A stretch of DNA of 64,000 bases from Odobenus rosmarus divergens (Eukaryota > Chordata > Mammalia > Carnivora > Odobenidae), in contig NW_004452181.1 in NCBI RefSeq assembly GCF_000321225.1, positions 1-64,000 of the forward strand. The letters run 5' to 3'. The translations under genes and the position numbers were made by a program. Shown here in pieces: positions 25,180 to 37,199 of the stretch. Numbering within the stretch: position 1 is the first letter of the stretch; the number at the start of each line of letters is the position of its first letter. The notes below the pieces were generated by a model. It was not told where the DNA came from. It was given only the letters and a program-made list of their open reading frames with translations, and searched no databases.

Positions 25180-25660
25180 ACATTAGTCAGGGTTCTCCAC
25201 AGAAACAGAACCAATGGGAGACACATAGATGGGAGGGCAGAGGAGGGGAAGAGAGGGTGGGAGAGACTGTATTTTAAGCAATTTACTTATAAGTTGTGGA
25301 AACTGGCAAGACGAATTCACAGGGCAGGCTGGGAATTTGGGGTAAAAGTTGATGTTTACAGTCTTGACTGAAATCCATAGGCAGGCCAGCAGTCTAGAAA
25401 CTCAGGTGGAATATCTGTTGCAGTCTTAGGGCAGAATTCCTTCTCCTTTAGGAAATCTTAGTCCTTGCTTCTAAGGCCTTCAACTAATTGGATGAGGCCC
25501 ACCTACATTCTGGAGGATAATCTACCTTACTTAAAGTCAATTGATTGTAAATGTTAATCTTATCCAAAAATATTTTCACAGCAACATCTAGACTAGTGGT
25601 TGACCAAACAGCTGGGCACCATATCCTAGCCAAGTTGACACATAAAATTAACTGTCACAC
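25180..25660. mobile_element. Ancient interspersed repeat, family not assigned
   Basis: Begins TTAGTCAGGGTTCTCCACAG and ends GTTGACACATAAAATTAACT, with GGCCTTCAACTAATTGGATG and AATGTTAATCTTATCC between. I know this string as a common mammalian repeat but cannot name its family reliably. It is not a gene. Confidence 0.65.
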
Positions 25661-25689
25661 TACCCATGTGAACTGTTTTGTACTTTAAG

Positions 25690-26600
25690 TGCAAGGGGAT
25701 GACCCTGAAGGGGATTGACAGGATATGTTTTGAATTTGTAAAAACATTCTCTGGTTTCTATATGGAGGAGAACAGGAATAAAATGGGAAACCATTGAGGC
25801 TGCTGCAGTAATACAGACGAGAGATGATAAATGGAATAGAAACAATCAAAACTATAATATATTTAGGAAGTAGCACCAAAGGACCTTATAAGGAAGAGGG
25901 CAGTAAGGTGTCAAGGATGACTCAAGATTTTTGGCTTTGGGAATAGAGTGGATAAAAGAGCTTTTATTGAAATGAGAAAACTAGGAGAGGAGGGAGCAGA
26001 TTTACCGTGGGAGAAGGGATAGACATAGAACAAAGATGAAGACTTAAGTTTTAAGTTGAGATGCTTCAAGATATCCAAGTGAGGAAATCAAGTAGATGAT
26101 TAGATTTTGGAGCTTGGACTAAAGATAATAAATTTGATAATTGACACAGAGAGGTTACAGAATACTGAGATCACCTCAAGAGAAAGAGAAGAGTACGAGG
26201 AAAAAAGCTGAAAAGAGAAAAGAATACTGACCTAAGCACTGAGGAGTGCCAATATTTTGAATTTGGATAGAAAAAAATTTAAAAACTAGAAATGATATTG
26301 AGGAGTGACCCAAAAAGCCAGAAGAAATTCAGAAGGTTATAAAGTCTCCCATGAAACCAGGGGGAGAAGTGTTGATGGACAAGTTCAGTTCTGTAGAATG
26401 AGTCTGAGAGGTCAAAAATAATTGAAGTTATCTACTGGATTTGCCAAAAGTGCCAATATAGTGCCAAGAATAGTTTCAGGGACGTAGTCAGGTGAGTTGG
26501 AGTGATTGCAGACCAAATGAGAGATTAGGAAGTAGAGACAGAAAACATGCTACTGTTTCAAAAAGCTTGTTATAAAGACGAGCAAAAGGGGATGTGGGTT
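25690..26600. mobile_element. Ancient interspersed repeat, family not assigned
   Basis: Purine-rich text such as GCTGCAGTAATACAGACGAG, GGTGTCAAGGATGACTCAAG and AGATATCCAAGTGAGGAAAT recurs as a mid-repetitive mammalian family. Related text appears again at 37200-38300 and 39770-40150 in this window. Highly decayed. Confidence 0.5.
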
Positions 26601-26609
26601 AAGGGAAGA

Positions 26610-27336
26610 TTTCTGTTTAATTTTGTACGATAGGAGTTCTTAAATACACACAAAAGTAGAGAGAATATAATGGACCCATGTGGTTTACTGAGTTTTGGAA
26701 ACCTTCAATGTTCACTGTTTTTTCTGAATCTCAGACATTATGTCATTTTACCAGTGAATACTTTAGTATGTATTTCTAACAGATAATGATTTTTTAAAAC
26801 ATAAACACAATACCATTATACACCCAACAAAATAACAAATTTTTAATATCACCCAAAACTTTTTCCATGCTCAGTTTTCTTGGTTTGTTTCAAACATACA
26901 TATTTATCATTGATTATTTTAATCACTATTTAATTGAAGTCTACATACTCCATTTGGTTGATTGATCTCTTAAATCTTTTATCTATAACAGGTTTCCTTT
27001 CTTTTGTAATGTCATTTATTTGTTGAAGTAACTAAGTCATTTGTCTTGTAGAATTTCACACATTCTGGGACACGGATGGTTATATCCTTATGATATCATT
27101 TACTATTCTACCATACTTTGTAATTCATGTGAATTGACAATTAGATCTAGAGGTTTGATTAGGCTAAAATGTAATTGTTCTGTAGTAAGAATACTTCATA
27201 GGTGATGCTGTGTACTTTCTATTGTAATAGATAAGGAAGAAAATAATTACTGGTTGTCCTACTTTCATGATTATAAAATGGATAAGTGGGTTTAGATGAC
27301 ATCATCCTGATGTCATCTATTATAAAGGTCCCTGTC
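26610..27336. mobile_element. Ancient LINE-type segment, part 1
   Basis: Blocks AGAGAATATAATGGACCCAT, ACAATACCATTATACACC, TTGACAATTAGATCTAGAGG and AAGAATACTTCATAGGTGAT follow the order of a common old LINE-associated repeat. A second copy lies at 53185-53960. The family name is uncertain. It is split by the SINE at 27337. Confidence 0.6.
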
Positions 27337-27530
27337 GGGGCGCCTGGGTAGCTCAGTCGTTAAGCGTCTGCCTTCCACTCAGATCGTGATCCCAGCGTCT
27401 TGGGATTGAGAGTCGGGCTCCCTGCTCAGTGGGAGGCCTGCTTCTCCCTCTCCTACTCCCCCTGCTTGTGTTCCCTCTCTTGCTGTGTGTCTCTCTGTCA
27501 AATAAATAAATAAAATCTTTTAAAAAGTAA
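27337..27530 (+). mobile_element. CAN-SINE with 13-bp target-site duplication
   Basis: Sense copy. AAAGGTCCCTGTC occurs at 27324-27336 and 27533-27545. It splits the ancient repeat, which resumes as ACCTTTTACTTAAGGTTTTA. Confidence 0.95.
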
Positions 27531-27545
27531 ATAAAGGTCCCTGTC

Positions 27546-27680
27546 AACCTTTTACTTAAGGTTTTAGCAGCCATTGTTGATTGCTGACTAGATTAGGGGT
27601 TGCACAATGGTTAATTTTCTATTGTTACCTCTTCATTTATTAGTTTTGATTTTTCTGAAAAGAAGAACTTTCAGGATTTT
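27546..27680. mobile_element. Ancient LINE-type segment, part 2
   Basis: Continuation after the SINE: AGGTTTTAGCAGCCATTGTT and TTTTCTGAAAAGAAGAACTT. Confidence 0.55.
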
Positions 27681-27689
27681 TTTTAAATA

Positions 27690-28346
27690 TTGGAAGATAC
27701 TAGAGCCTGTTTGAATGCTGATGATGGTGATTTGGTTAAGAGAGAAAAAATAATATTGAAGAGAGAGGAGATGATCAAACAATGAAGGTCCCCAAGAAGG
27801 TGATGGGGGATGGAATTCAGAGCAGATAAGGAACAATCAGCTTTTGTTAGGAGACATCCACTCCTTTCATTGTAGCAGAGGGAAGAAAGACGTTGAATGC
27901 AGATGCAAGGAGGTTAGTAATTTGGCACTCGGAATAGTAGTATAGTTCCCTGTGGCTTATATTTTTTAATGAACTATATAGGAAGGTCACTGACAAGGAG
28001 GTTGGGGAAATTGGGGGAAGAAGGTAGAGGAGCGGAAGTTTTAATTCTGCTTTTATGTTTAATGAGAGCTTTAAAAAAATAACTCTATGAAAATTCCTGC
28101 AATACCAATGGCTTTGTTGGAGTGTCTAAAACTAAATTTTGTTTCTTAGAAATCTTATCTTTTCAAAGGGATTCTTCAAAGCTGTCTAATCTCTTTGATG
28201 GGAAGATAAATCAACAATTTGTTCCACTTTATTTTACTGTGTTTCTCTCTTTCTTCCTGAGATCTAAATTTGATTCTCAACAAAGAAGGATTCTCTTTCC
28301 AACTTGGCATGTTAGGTAACCATGCCCTTTTAGCTCTGCTCTTCTT
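27690..28346. other. Purine-rich decayed sequence
   Basis: Probably further remains of the same mid-repetitive family as 25690-26600. No gene seen. Confidence 0.4.
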
Positions 28347-28478
28347 TGGGGGATGGGGGGGCAGAGGGAGAGAGAGAGAATCTTAAGCAGCCTCCATGCC
28401 CAGTGCAGAGCCAATGTGGGGCTCAATCTCACAACTCAAGAGCCCAATGCTTAACTGGCTGAGCCACCCAGGTGCCCT
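28347..28478 (-). mobile_element. CAN-SINE, tail missing
   Basis: Minus copy with body GGGGCAGAGGGAGAGAGAGA and head complement TGAGCCACCCAGGTGCCC. Confidence 0.88.
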
Positions 28479-28490
28479 GCTCTGTTCTTG

Positions 28491-28713
28491 AAGATTTTAT
28501 TTATTTATTTATTTATTTATTTATTTTAAATATTTTATTTATTTATTTGAAAGAGAAAGTGAGAGAGCACAAGCAGGGGGAGCAGCAGAGAGAGAGGGAG
28601 AAGCAGGCTCCCCGCTGAGCAGGGAGCCTGACACAGGGCTTCATCCCAGGATCCTGGAATCATGACCTGAGCCAAAGGCAGACACTTAACCGACTGAGCC
28701 ACCCAGGCGCCCC
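28491..28713 (-). mobile_element. CAN-SINE with expanded (TTTA)n tail
   Basis: It begins with about nine TTTA units followed by a second TTTTAAATATTTTATTTATT block, then the standard body and the head complement ending GGCGCCCC. It lies 12 bases from the previous SINE in the same orientation. Confidence 0.95.
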
Positions 28714-28719
28714 CTCTCC

Positions 28720-29380
28720 TTACCTTTCATTTGCATGTCTACTATGGAGATCTGTCTTAAGGAGACAATATAAATCAAACATGAAGGTAGAATTTGGTCT
28801 AAAATTTGTACTTCTCTGATGTGTAAGGACAGAATAGGATTACTGGTACTTCAGATCTGAGGACTGTGTCTTATACAATTGATATCTCTGTTATCCTTCT
28901 TGTTAGTTAATCCTTGCTGCAGATTTGATTCATATTGATAGACATTTTTTTTTAAATTTGATTGTTCTAAAAGAAAAGCTAAAATACATGAGATGAAGGC
29001 TTGGAAAAGGATAAATAAAACTGTCCCTATTCACAGGCGGAGTAATTGTCTACATAAAAGATCCCACGGACTCTGCAGAAGGTTCCTAAAACTTAATGAG
29101 TTTATAAGGGCTGCAGGGTAAAAGGCAACACACAAAATTCAATACTACTTCTGAACACTAACAATGAACAGTTAGAGACTGAAATTCATAAAAGTGCCAT
29201 TTACAGTAGCTCCAAATAACTGGAACAGTCTACCTTTAAGTAATATTAATGCACTTCCTGTGTGGTGTAAGACCCATACAACAGTATACTTCCACTCCTC
29301 CACTCCCTGCCTTGCTGCTATTGGTACCATACATTTAACTCATATGTATGTTATGCTCCACTTTGTGTCCATCCAGATTT
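28720..29380. other. Unique sequence
   Basis: No supported gene. A short frame at 29194-29445 runs into L1 sequence and is not a gene. Confidence 0.45.
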
Positions 29381-29384
29381 CCAT

Positions 29385-29698
29385 CTACTATCAGTTTGAG
29401 ACTTCTTTATATTTTCTGGATAGGAGTCCTTTGTTAGACATGTGATTTTGAAAATATTTTCTCCTAGTGTAGAACTTGTCCTTTGATTCTCTTAAAGTAT
29501 CTTTCACAGATAAATGTTTTAAATTTTGATGAAGTCTAATTTATAAATTTTTTCCTGTATTCGTTGTGCTCCTGATGGCATATCTAAAAATTCTTTGCCT
29601 AACTCCAGGGCACAGATGTTTTTTCCTATATTTTCTTCTAAAAGTTTTACAATTTATGTTTCATACTTAGTCTGTGATCCATTTAGAGTTCAATTTTT
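29385..29698 (-). mobile_element. Outer L1 of the nest, part 1 (ORF2, antisense)
   Basis: Text such as AGGAGTCCTTTGTTAGACAT, TTTTGATGAAGTCTAATTTA and CTGTGATCCATTTAGAGTTC is antisense L1 ORF2. It stops at about 29698 and continues at about 34590 (GTTTTTGTATAAGGTGTGAG), so the material between is a later insertion. Confidence 0.75.
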
Positions 29699-30852
29699 TT
29701 AAAGACTTAATTTTTTAGAGCAGTTTTAGGTTCACAGCAAAATTAAGAGGAAGATACAGAAATTTCTCATATACTCCCTACCCTCACACCTGCACAATCT
29801 TCCTCATTATCAACACACCCTGCCAGAGAGGTACATTTTATTACAGTTAATGAATGTATATTGACACATCATAATCAGCTAAAGTCCATAGTTTACATGG
29901 TATACTCATGATGTGTACATTCTGTGAGTTTTGACAAATTGATAATGACATGTATCCACCATTTATACAATCATGCAGTATCATATAGTGTTTGCACTGC
30001 CCCCCTTCCCAGCCCCTGGCAACCAAAGATCTTTTATTGTCTCCCTAGTTTTGCCTTTTCCAGAATGTCATATAGTTGGAATCATACAGTATGAAGCCTT
30101 TCCAGATTGGCCTTTTTATCTTAGTAATATACATATAAGGTTCTTCCATGTCTTTTTATGGCTTGATAGTTGTTTTTGGTTTCGGTTTTTTTTTTTTTAG
30201 TGCTGAATAATATTCCATTGTCTTTATGCACCACAATTCATTTATCCATTCACCTACTAAAAGACATCATAGTTGCTTTCAAGTTTTGGCTATTATGAAT
30301 AAAGCAGCTATAAGTATCCATGTGAAGGCTTTTGTATAGACATGTTTTTAACTCTTTTGGGTAAATACCAAGGAGCACAATTACTGGAACATGTGGTAAG
30401 AATATGCTTGGTCTTGTAAGAAACTTCCAAACTGTTTTCCAAAGTGTCTGTACTGCTTTGCTTTCCCACCAGCAATGTATGAGAGTTCCTATGCTCCATA
30501 TCTCGCCAGCCTTTAGTGTTGTCAGTGTTCCAGAATTTGGCCATTCCAATAAGTGTGTTGTATCTCATGGTTGTTTTAATTTGCATTTCCCTGATAACAT
30601 AAGATGTGGAGCATCTTTTCATATGCTTATTTGCCATCTATATTTCTTCATTGATAAGGTGTCTGTTAAGCTCTTTGGTCCATTTTTTAACTGGGTTGTT
30701 TGATTTCTTATTACTGGGTTTTAACTGTTCTTTATATATTTTGGATAATAGTCCTTTATCAGATGTGACCTTTGCAAATATTTTCTCCCAGGCTGTGGCT
30801 TGCCTTCTCATTCTCTTGACATTTTCTTTTGCAAAGTTGGAGTTTTTAATTT
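29699..30852 (-). mobile_element. Middle L1M of the nest, 3' part
   Basis: Starts with an antisense L1 3' UTR (TTTTTAGAGCAGTTTTAGGT) and continues into ORF2. The minus-strand frame 30250-30549 carries a broken ORF2 tail ([20 protein letters not shown]), matching the intact L1 order. It is interrupted at TTGGAGTTTTTAATTTT by a SINE and a younger L1 and resumes near 32222. Confidence 0.85.
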
Positions 30853-31042
30853 TTTTTTTTAAGATTTTATTTATTTGAGAGAGAGAGAATGAGAGATAGA
30901 GAGCACGAGAGGGAAGAGGGTCAGAGGGAGAAGCAGATTCCCTGCCAAGCAGGGAGCCCGATGCGGGACTCGATTCTGGGACTCCAGGATCATGACCTGA
31001 GCCGAAAGCAGTCACTTAACCAACTGAGCCACCCAGGCGCCC
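30853..31042 (-). mobile_element. CAN-SINE inside the L1 nest
   Basis: Poly-T, GA block and the head complement. The target duplication TTGGAGTTTTTAATTTTT occurs at 30838-30855 and 31043-31060. Confidence 0.95.
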
Positions 31043-31060
31043 TTGGAGTTTTTAATTTTT

Positions 31061-32220
31061 TAAAAAATTTTTATGTAAATTCAGTTTAGTTCACATATAG
31101 TATATCATTAGTTTCAGGGGTAGAATTTAGTGCTTCATCAGTTGCATATAACACCTAGTGCTCATTACATCAAGTGCCCTCCTTAATGCCCATCACCCAG
31201 TTATCCCAGCCCCACCCACCTCCCCTCCAGCAACCCTCAGTTTGTTTCCTAGAGTTCAGTGTCTCTTATGGTTTGCCTCCCTCTCTGTTTTTATCTTATT
31301 TTCTTTTTTCTTCCCCTTCCCTGTGCTCATCTGTTTTGTTTCTTAAGTTCCACATATGAGTGAGGTCATATGGTGTTTGTCTTTTTCTGACTGACTTATT
31401 CACTTAGTATAATACCCTCTAGTTCCACCCACGTCATTGCAAATGGCAAGGTTTCGTTCTTTTTGATGGCTGAGTAATATTCCATTGTGTGTGTGGTATT
31501 AGTAAAATTATATATATATACCACTTCTTTATCCATTTATCTATTGATGGACATCTGGGCTCTTTCCATATTTTGGCCATTGTGGACATTGTTGCTATAA
31601 ACATTGGGGTGCATGTGCCCCTTTGAATCACTATGTTTGTTCCTTTGGATAAATACCTAGTAGTGTAGTTGCTGGGTCATAGGGTAGTTCTATTTTTAAC
31701 TTTCTGAGGAACCTCCATACTGTTTTCCAGCATGGCTGTGCCAGTTTGCATTCCCATCAATAGTGTAAAAGGGTTCCTGTTTCTCTGCATCCTCACCAAC
31801 ATCTGTTGTTTCCTGACTTGTTAATTTTAGCCACTCTGACAGGTATGAGGTGGTATTTCATGTGGTTTTGATTTGTATTTCCCTGATGCTGAGTGATGTT
31901 AAGCATTTTTTCATGTGTCTGATGGCCATTTGCATGTCTTCCTTGGAGAAATGTCTGTTCATATCTTCTGCCCATTTCTTGACTGGATTTTTTGTTTTTG
32001 GGATGTTGAGTTTGATAAGTTCTTTATAGATTTTTGGATATTAACCTTTTATCTGATAAGACATTTGCAAATATCTTCTCCCTTTTCTGTAGGTTGCCTT
32101 TTAGTTTTGTTGACTATTTCCTTTGCTTTGCAAAAGCTTTTATCTTGATGAAGTCCCAGTAGTTCATTTTTGCTTTTGTTTCCCTTGCCTTTGGAGACAT
32201 GTCAAGCAAGAAGGTGCTGC
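31061..32220 (-). mobile_element. Younger carnivore-lineage L1, 5'-truncated
   Basis: Antisense 3' UTR (GTTTCAGGGGTAGAATTTAG, AACACCTAGTGCTCATTACA) and late ORF2. The minus-strand frame 31434-31631 shows STMAKIWKEPRCPSIDKWIK, a typical ORF2 tail. The element stops near 32220 where GGTTTTAATTTTAATGAAGT restores the older L1. TTTTAATTTT on both sides fits a target duplication. Confidence 0.85.
31507..31522. repeat. Short (TA)n run
   Basis: A TATATATATATA run within the L1 3' part. No further significance seen. Confidence 0.7.
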
Positions 32221-34589
32221 AAAGGTTTTAATTTTAATGAAGTCCATCATATCAATTATTTCTTTCATGGCTAGTGCCTTTGGTGTTGTACATAGTAATC
32301 ACCATACCCAAGGTCTTTTCTTCTATCTTCTGGGATTTTCTAGTTTTGCATTTTACACTTAGGTCTATGGTCCATTTTTAATTTGTGTGAAAGGTGAAAG
32401 GTCTGTGTCCAGATTTATTTTCTTACATATGGATGTCCATTTGTCCCAGGCTATCTTTGAACATTTGTTGAAAAGGCTATCTTTCCTGCAGTGTATTGCC
32501 TTTGTTCTTTTGTCAAAATATCAGTTGATTATACTTATGTGGGTCTATTTCTGGGTTCTCTGTTGTATTCCATTGATCTATTTGTTATTTTACCAATATC
32601 ACACTGCCTTGATTACTGTAGCTTTATTAGTAAGTCTTGAAGTTTGGTAGTGTCAGTTCTCCAACCTTGTTCTTCAATACTGTGTTGGTTATTCTTCATC
32701 TTTTTTCTCTCCATATAAACTTTAGAATCAGTCTGTCAGTATCCACAAAATAACATGCTGGGAGTTTCATTGGGATTAATTACATTGAATCTATAGATCA
32801 AGCTGCAAAGAACTGACATCTTGACAATATTGAGTCTTCCTGTTTGTGAATGTGGAATATCTCTCCATTTATTTAGTTCTTTGATTTTGTTCATCAGAGT
32901 TTTCTAGTTTTCCTCATGTAGATCTTGTACATATTTTGTCAGATTTCTAACTAAGTATTTGATTTGGGGGGATGCTAGTGTAAATAGTATTCTATTTTTT
33001 CTTTCAAATTGTACTTGTTCATTGCTGGTATATAGTAATTGACTTTTGTATATGAACCTTGTATCCTATAACCTTGGCTGTAATCACTTATTAGTTCCAG
33101 GAGTTTTTGTTGATTCTTTTGGATTCTCTACATAGACAATCATGTCATCGGTGAACAAAAACAGTTTTTTTTTATTTTATTATGTTCGTCACCATACACT
33201 ACAAAAACAGTTTTATTTCCTTCTTCTCACCTTTTATTTCCTCTTTTTGTCTTATTACAGCAGCTAGTTTTTCCAGTATGATGTTGAAAAGAAGTGGCAA
33301 AAGGATATCCATATCTCATACCTGAACTTAGAGGGAAAGCTGCAAGTTTCTCAACTTATTAAGTATGATGCTAGCTTTGGGGGTTTTGTAGATATTCTTT
33401 ATCAAGTTGAGGAAGTTCCCATTACTTACTGAGCATTTTCATCATTAATGGGTTTTGGATATGTCAACTACTTTTTCTATAGCTATTGATATGATCATGT
33501 GTTTTTCTTTTTCAGCCTGTGGATGTGATGGATTATGTTAATTGATTTTTCAGATGTTGAATTAACCTTGCATATCTGGGATAAATACCACTTGGTTGAG
33601 AATTTTTGCATCCTTGTTTATGAAAGATACTGATCTGTAGTTATCTTGTAGTGTCTTCGTCTAGTTTTGGTGTTAGGGTAATGCTTGGCTCATAGAATGT
33701 GTTAGGAAGAATTCCCTCTGCTTTCATCCTCTGAAAGAGAATTGGTATTAGTTTCTTCCTCAAATGTCTGGTGGAATTTACTGGTGAACCCATCTGGGCC
33801 TGGAGCTTTCTGTTTTGGAAGGTTATTAATTATCAGTTCAATGTCTTTAATAGAGAATTCAGATTATCTATTTCTTCTTGTGCAATTTTTGGCACATTGT
33901 GCCTTTCAAGGAATTCGTTCATTTCATCTGTGCCATCATATTTGTAGGCATAGAGTTGTTCATAGTATTCTTTGATTATCCTTTTAATGTTCATAGCCTC
34001 TATAGTGATATCTCCTCTTGTATTTCTAATATTAGTAATATCTGTCATCTCTTTTTTTTTCTTAGTTAGCCTGGCTAAAGTCTTATCAAGTTTATCAATC
34101 TTTTTAAAGAACTGCTTTTGATTTCATTGATTCGCTATTGATTTCTTATTTTCAATTACATTGATTCCTGCTCTCCTTATTGCTTATTTTCTTCTGCTTC
34201 CTTCAGATTTAATTTGCTTTTCTTCTTCTAGTTTCATAAGGTAGACAGGTGATTGATTTTAGATTTCTTTTTTTATAATATATACATTTACTGCTCTAAA
34301 TTTCCCTTTAAGCATTGCTTTTGCTGTATCTCACAGATTTGGTTATGTTTTCATTTTTATTCAGTTAAAAATATATTTTAGTTTATCTTGAGATTTATTC
34401 TCTGATTTACATTTTATTTAGAAGAATATTGTTTAACATCTCCATGTACTTTGGGATTTTTCAGTTATCTTTCCATTTTTGATTTCTACTTTAACTCCAC
34501 TGTAATCTGAGAATAGACATAGTATGATTTTTATTCTTTTCAATTTTTTAAGGTGTGTTTTGTAGCCCAGAATATGGTCTGTCTTGGTG
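32221..34589 (-). mobile_element. Middle L1M of the nest, ORF2 part
   Basis: Long antisense ORF2 stretch. In the minus-strand frame 33833-34048 the peptide pieces IKEYYEQLYAYKYDGTDEMN and EFLERHNVPKIAQEEIDNLN match the conserved L1 segment between endonuclease and reverse transcriptase. Many stops elsewhere. A 32-base insertion lies at 33169-33200. Confidence 0.88.
33169..33200 (-). mobile_element. Very short L1 3'-tip insertion
   Basis: Only the end of the carnivore L1 3' UTR is present (TATTATGTTCGTCACCATAC plus a T-run), flanked by perfect 14-base repeats ACAAAAACAGTTTT at 33155-33168 and 33201-33214. This is an extreme 5' truncation. Confidence 0.85.
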
Positions 34590-34950
34590 AATGTAAAGTT
34601 AGTTTTTGTATAAGGTGTGAGGTTTATGCTGAAATAATTCTTCTAACTCTCCTCTTGCCTCCTCCTTCTTCCTCCTCCTCCTCCTCCTTCTTCTTGTATA
34701 TGGATGTCCAATTGTTGCAACATTATTTGTTGAAAAGGTTATATTTCTCCACTGTATTAACCTCATATCTGTAAAAACTTCAGTTGATCATATTTGTGTT
34801 GGTGTATTTCTGGACTCTTATTTTTTCTATTGATCTGTCTATCCTTTACTAATACCACACTGTCTTGATTAGTATAGCTTTACAGTAAGTCTTAAAACCG
34901 TGTTATATGAGCCTTCCAACTTTGTTTTCTTCTTCATAATTGTAGTTCCT
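34590..34950 (-). mobile_element. Outer L1 of the nest, part 2
   Basis: Resumes the outer L1 with GTTTTTGTATAAGGTGTGAG, then ATGGATGTCCAATTGTTGCA and CACACTGTCTTGATTAGTAT. An expanded CCT/CTT tract lies within it. Confidence 0.75.
34652..34697. repeat. (CCT/CTT)n pyrimidine tract
   Basis: An all-pyrimidine run dominated by CCT and CTT triplets inside L1 ORF2. It could adopt triplex DNA. Confidence 0.85.
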
Positions 34951-35084
34951 TTTCCTTCTCATATAAGAAACTGAGATTTAGATGAAAAGGTAAAATTACA
35001 GAAAAATATAAATTATAATATTGTGAATAAGAGATTTTACTCTGTTAGCTGTGCCTTTTAATGTTATATTAAAATTGTTCTTGA

Positions 35085-35288
35085 GGGGCACGTGGGTGGT
35101 TCAGTCAGTTAAGTGTCTGACTTTGTCTCTGGTAATGATCCCAGAGTCCTGGGATCGAGCCCCACATCAGGCTCCCTGTGCAGCAGGGGAGTCTGCTTCT
35201 CCCTCTCCCTCTCCCTCTGCCCCTGTTCGTGTGCTCTCTCGCTTGCTCACTCTCTCTCAAATAAATAAATAAAATCTTTAAAAAAAAT
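35085..35288 (+). mobile_element. CAN-SINE
   Basis: Sense copy, GGGGCACGTGGGTGGTTCAG head, CTCCCT-rich body and AATAAATAAATAAAATCTTT tail. Confidence 0.93.
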
Positions 35289-35289
35289 A

Positions 35290-35610
35290 AACCTATAGTT
35301 TTAGCATTTCCCTGGAAGTGTTAGCCAATACAGTAATATAAGAAAAAATAATACAAATAATAAAAAACACATAAACCCTATCATTATTTATATTCGATGT
35401 AATTGCTCACCTATAAAACCCATAAGAATCAATTGAAAAAATAATCTAAAGAAATTAAGAGAGTTCAATATTGTATAAAACTTAATTACTATAAATCTCT
35501 CTACCAGCACTAGCTATTTAAAAGATACAGTGGCGAAGGGGGATTCATTCATATGAGCAATGAAAAAATTAAGGAATTCCTCCTAATAATAAGCCTAAAA
35601 GAAAAATTTT
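35290..35610. other. Unique AT-rich sequence
   Basis: Nothing recognised. Confidence 0.5.
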
Positions 35611-35620
35611 TTCTTTTTTC

Positions 35621-35803
35621 TTTTTTTTTTTAAAGATTTTATTTATATATTTGAGAGAGAGAGCATGAGAGGGTAGAGACTCAGAGGGAGAAGCAGACTC
35701 CCCGCCAAGCAGGGAGCCCGATGCAGGACTCAATCCTGGGACTCCTGGATCATGACCTGAGCTGAAGGCAGTTGTCCAACCAACTGAGCCACCTAGGTAC
35801 CCC
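35621..35803 (-). mobile_element. CAN-SINE
   Basis: T-run, TTATATATTTGAGAGAGAGA block, then the head complement ending GAGCCACCTAGGTACCCC. Related flanks AAGAAAAATTTTTT lie on both sides. Confidence 0.93.
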
Positions 35804-35809
35804 AAGAAA

Positions 35810-36580
35810 AAAATTTTTTTAAGTAAATTTTTGAATAAGTAAATAAACAAACAAACCTAAAAGAAATTTATGTAACCTCTCTGAAAATAGATTTCCTAGC
35901 TAAGATAATTGAGAACTTATATTTATCTATTTCCTGAAACACCAATATGATGACAGAAAGTAAATGCTTTTAAAGGATAAGTACATCAGAAGTCTCATCA
36001 ATATACCAGAGATTTATGTACATTTTTGGAAAATGGAAAGTGAATGGAGGATTAGTAACTTGCTAAATAGAACAGAGGAAGCTACCACATAGAAAGCACT
36101 GAGGAAGGTATTCACATAGAAAGTCATGGGTGTCACAGAACTTTGGGAAATTTTGGGAATTAGAAGCAACATAAACAACGGAAAGTCGTGATGTGGAGTA
36201 GAAGTAAAAATATTATGGAATGGACATGTGAAGTGAGAATTAAAAAACACAGTACCTCTGCCACAGGGCTACATATGGAGTATTAGTCCCAAGCAGAAGA
36301 CTGGAGGCTAACTCTATCTAGAAAATTCAAAGAAAATTAAAAATGAAAAAAAGAAAAGAAATAAAAAGAAAAGAAAATTCAACAAAGAAGAGACATTAAG
36401 GAATGTTATACTTTGGAAGGTGAGATGAGTCAGATTGGGCCGAAACTAGGATAAATTCAGAGTCTATAAATGGAAAGATTGGCTTCCTTCCCTGGCCCAG
36501 AAGTAGACCACATCTCCTTACCATGTAGAATATTGGAAGATTCTTCTCTGAAGAAGCTTAACAGTCTCAGAAAAAAGACC
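35810..36580. other. Unique AT-rich sequence
   Basis: No gene or recent repeat recognised. An AAAGAAAAG-type purine run lies near 36338-36380. Confidence 0.45.
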
Positions 36581-36584
36581 TCCA

Positions 36585-37190
36585 CGTATTGATATGGAGT
36601 GGTGCATCCAGCTTGGGAAACAATCTGCAATTCCCTAAAAGGTTAAACATGCTTGTAATCCCACTCCTATGTATCTGCCCAGGAGAAATGGACACATACG
36701 TCCATGCTGAAATTTGTACATGACTGTTTATTGAGGCACTGTTCACACTAACCAAAGGATGGAAACAACCTAATGTCTATCGTGTGATGCATGGATCAAC
36801 AAAATGTGGTCTCTCCAATCTGGAATATTATCTGGCAACAAAGGGGAGCGAAGCAATGATACATGGTGCAACATGGTTGAACCTTGAAAACATTTGCTAA
36901 ATGAAAAAGCCAGTCACAAAAGGCTACATATTGTATGGTTTTATTTATATGCAATGTCCAGGCAAATTTATGGAGATAGATAGTGGTTGTCTAGGGCTGG
37001 AAGAGCGGGTGAGACTAGGGAGTGACTGCTAATAGGAACAGGGTTTCTTTAGGGGGCAATGAAAATGTTCTCAAATTAAATTATGATGATAGTTGCCTAA
37101 TTCTTAATAAACTAGAAACCACTGAGCTGTATGCTTTCAATAGGTGTAATTTCTGTGTGTATTTTTATTTCAATAAAACAGTTTGAAGTG
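36585..37190 (+). mobile_element. Old L1 3' end, sense
   Basis: Blocks AATCCCACTCCTATGTATCT, AAAGGATGGAAACAACCTAA, TATTGTATGGTTTTATTTAT and TTAAATTATGATGATAGTTG follow the order of an old L1 3' end. Ends in TTTCAATAAAACAGTTTG. Confidence 0.75.
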
Positions 37191-37199
37191 TATAAAGAA

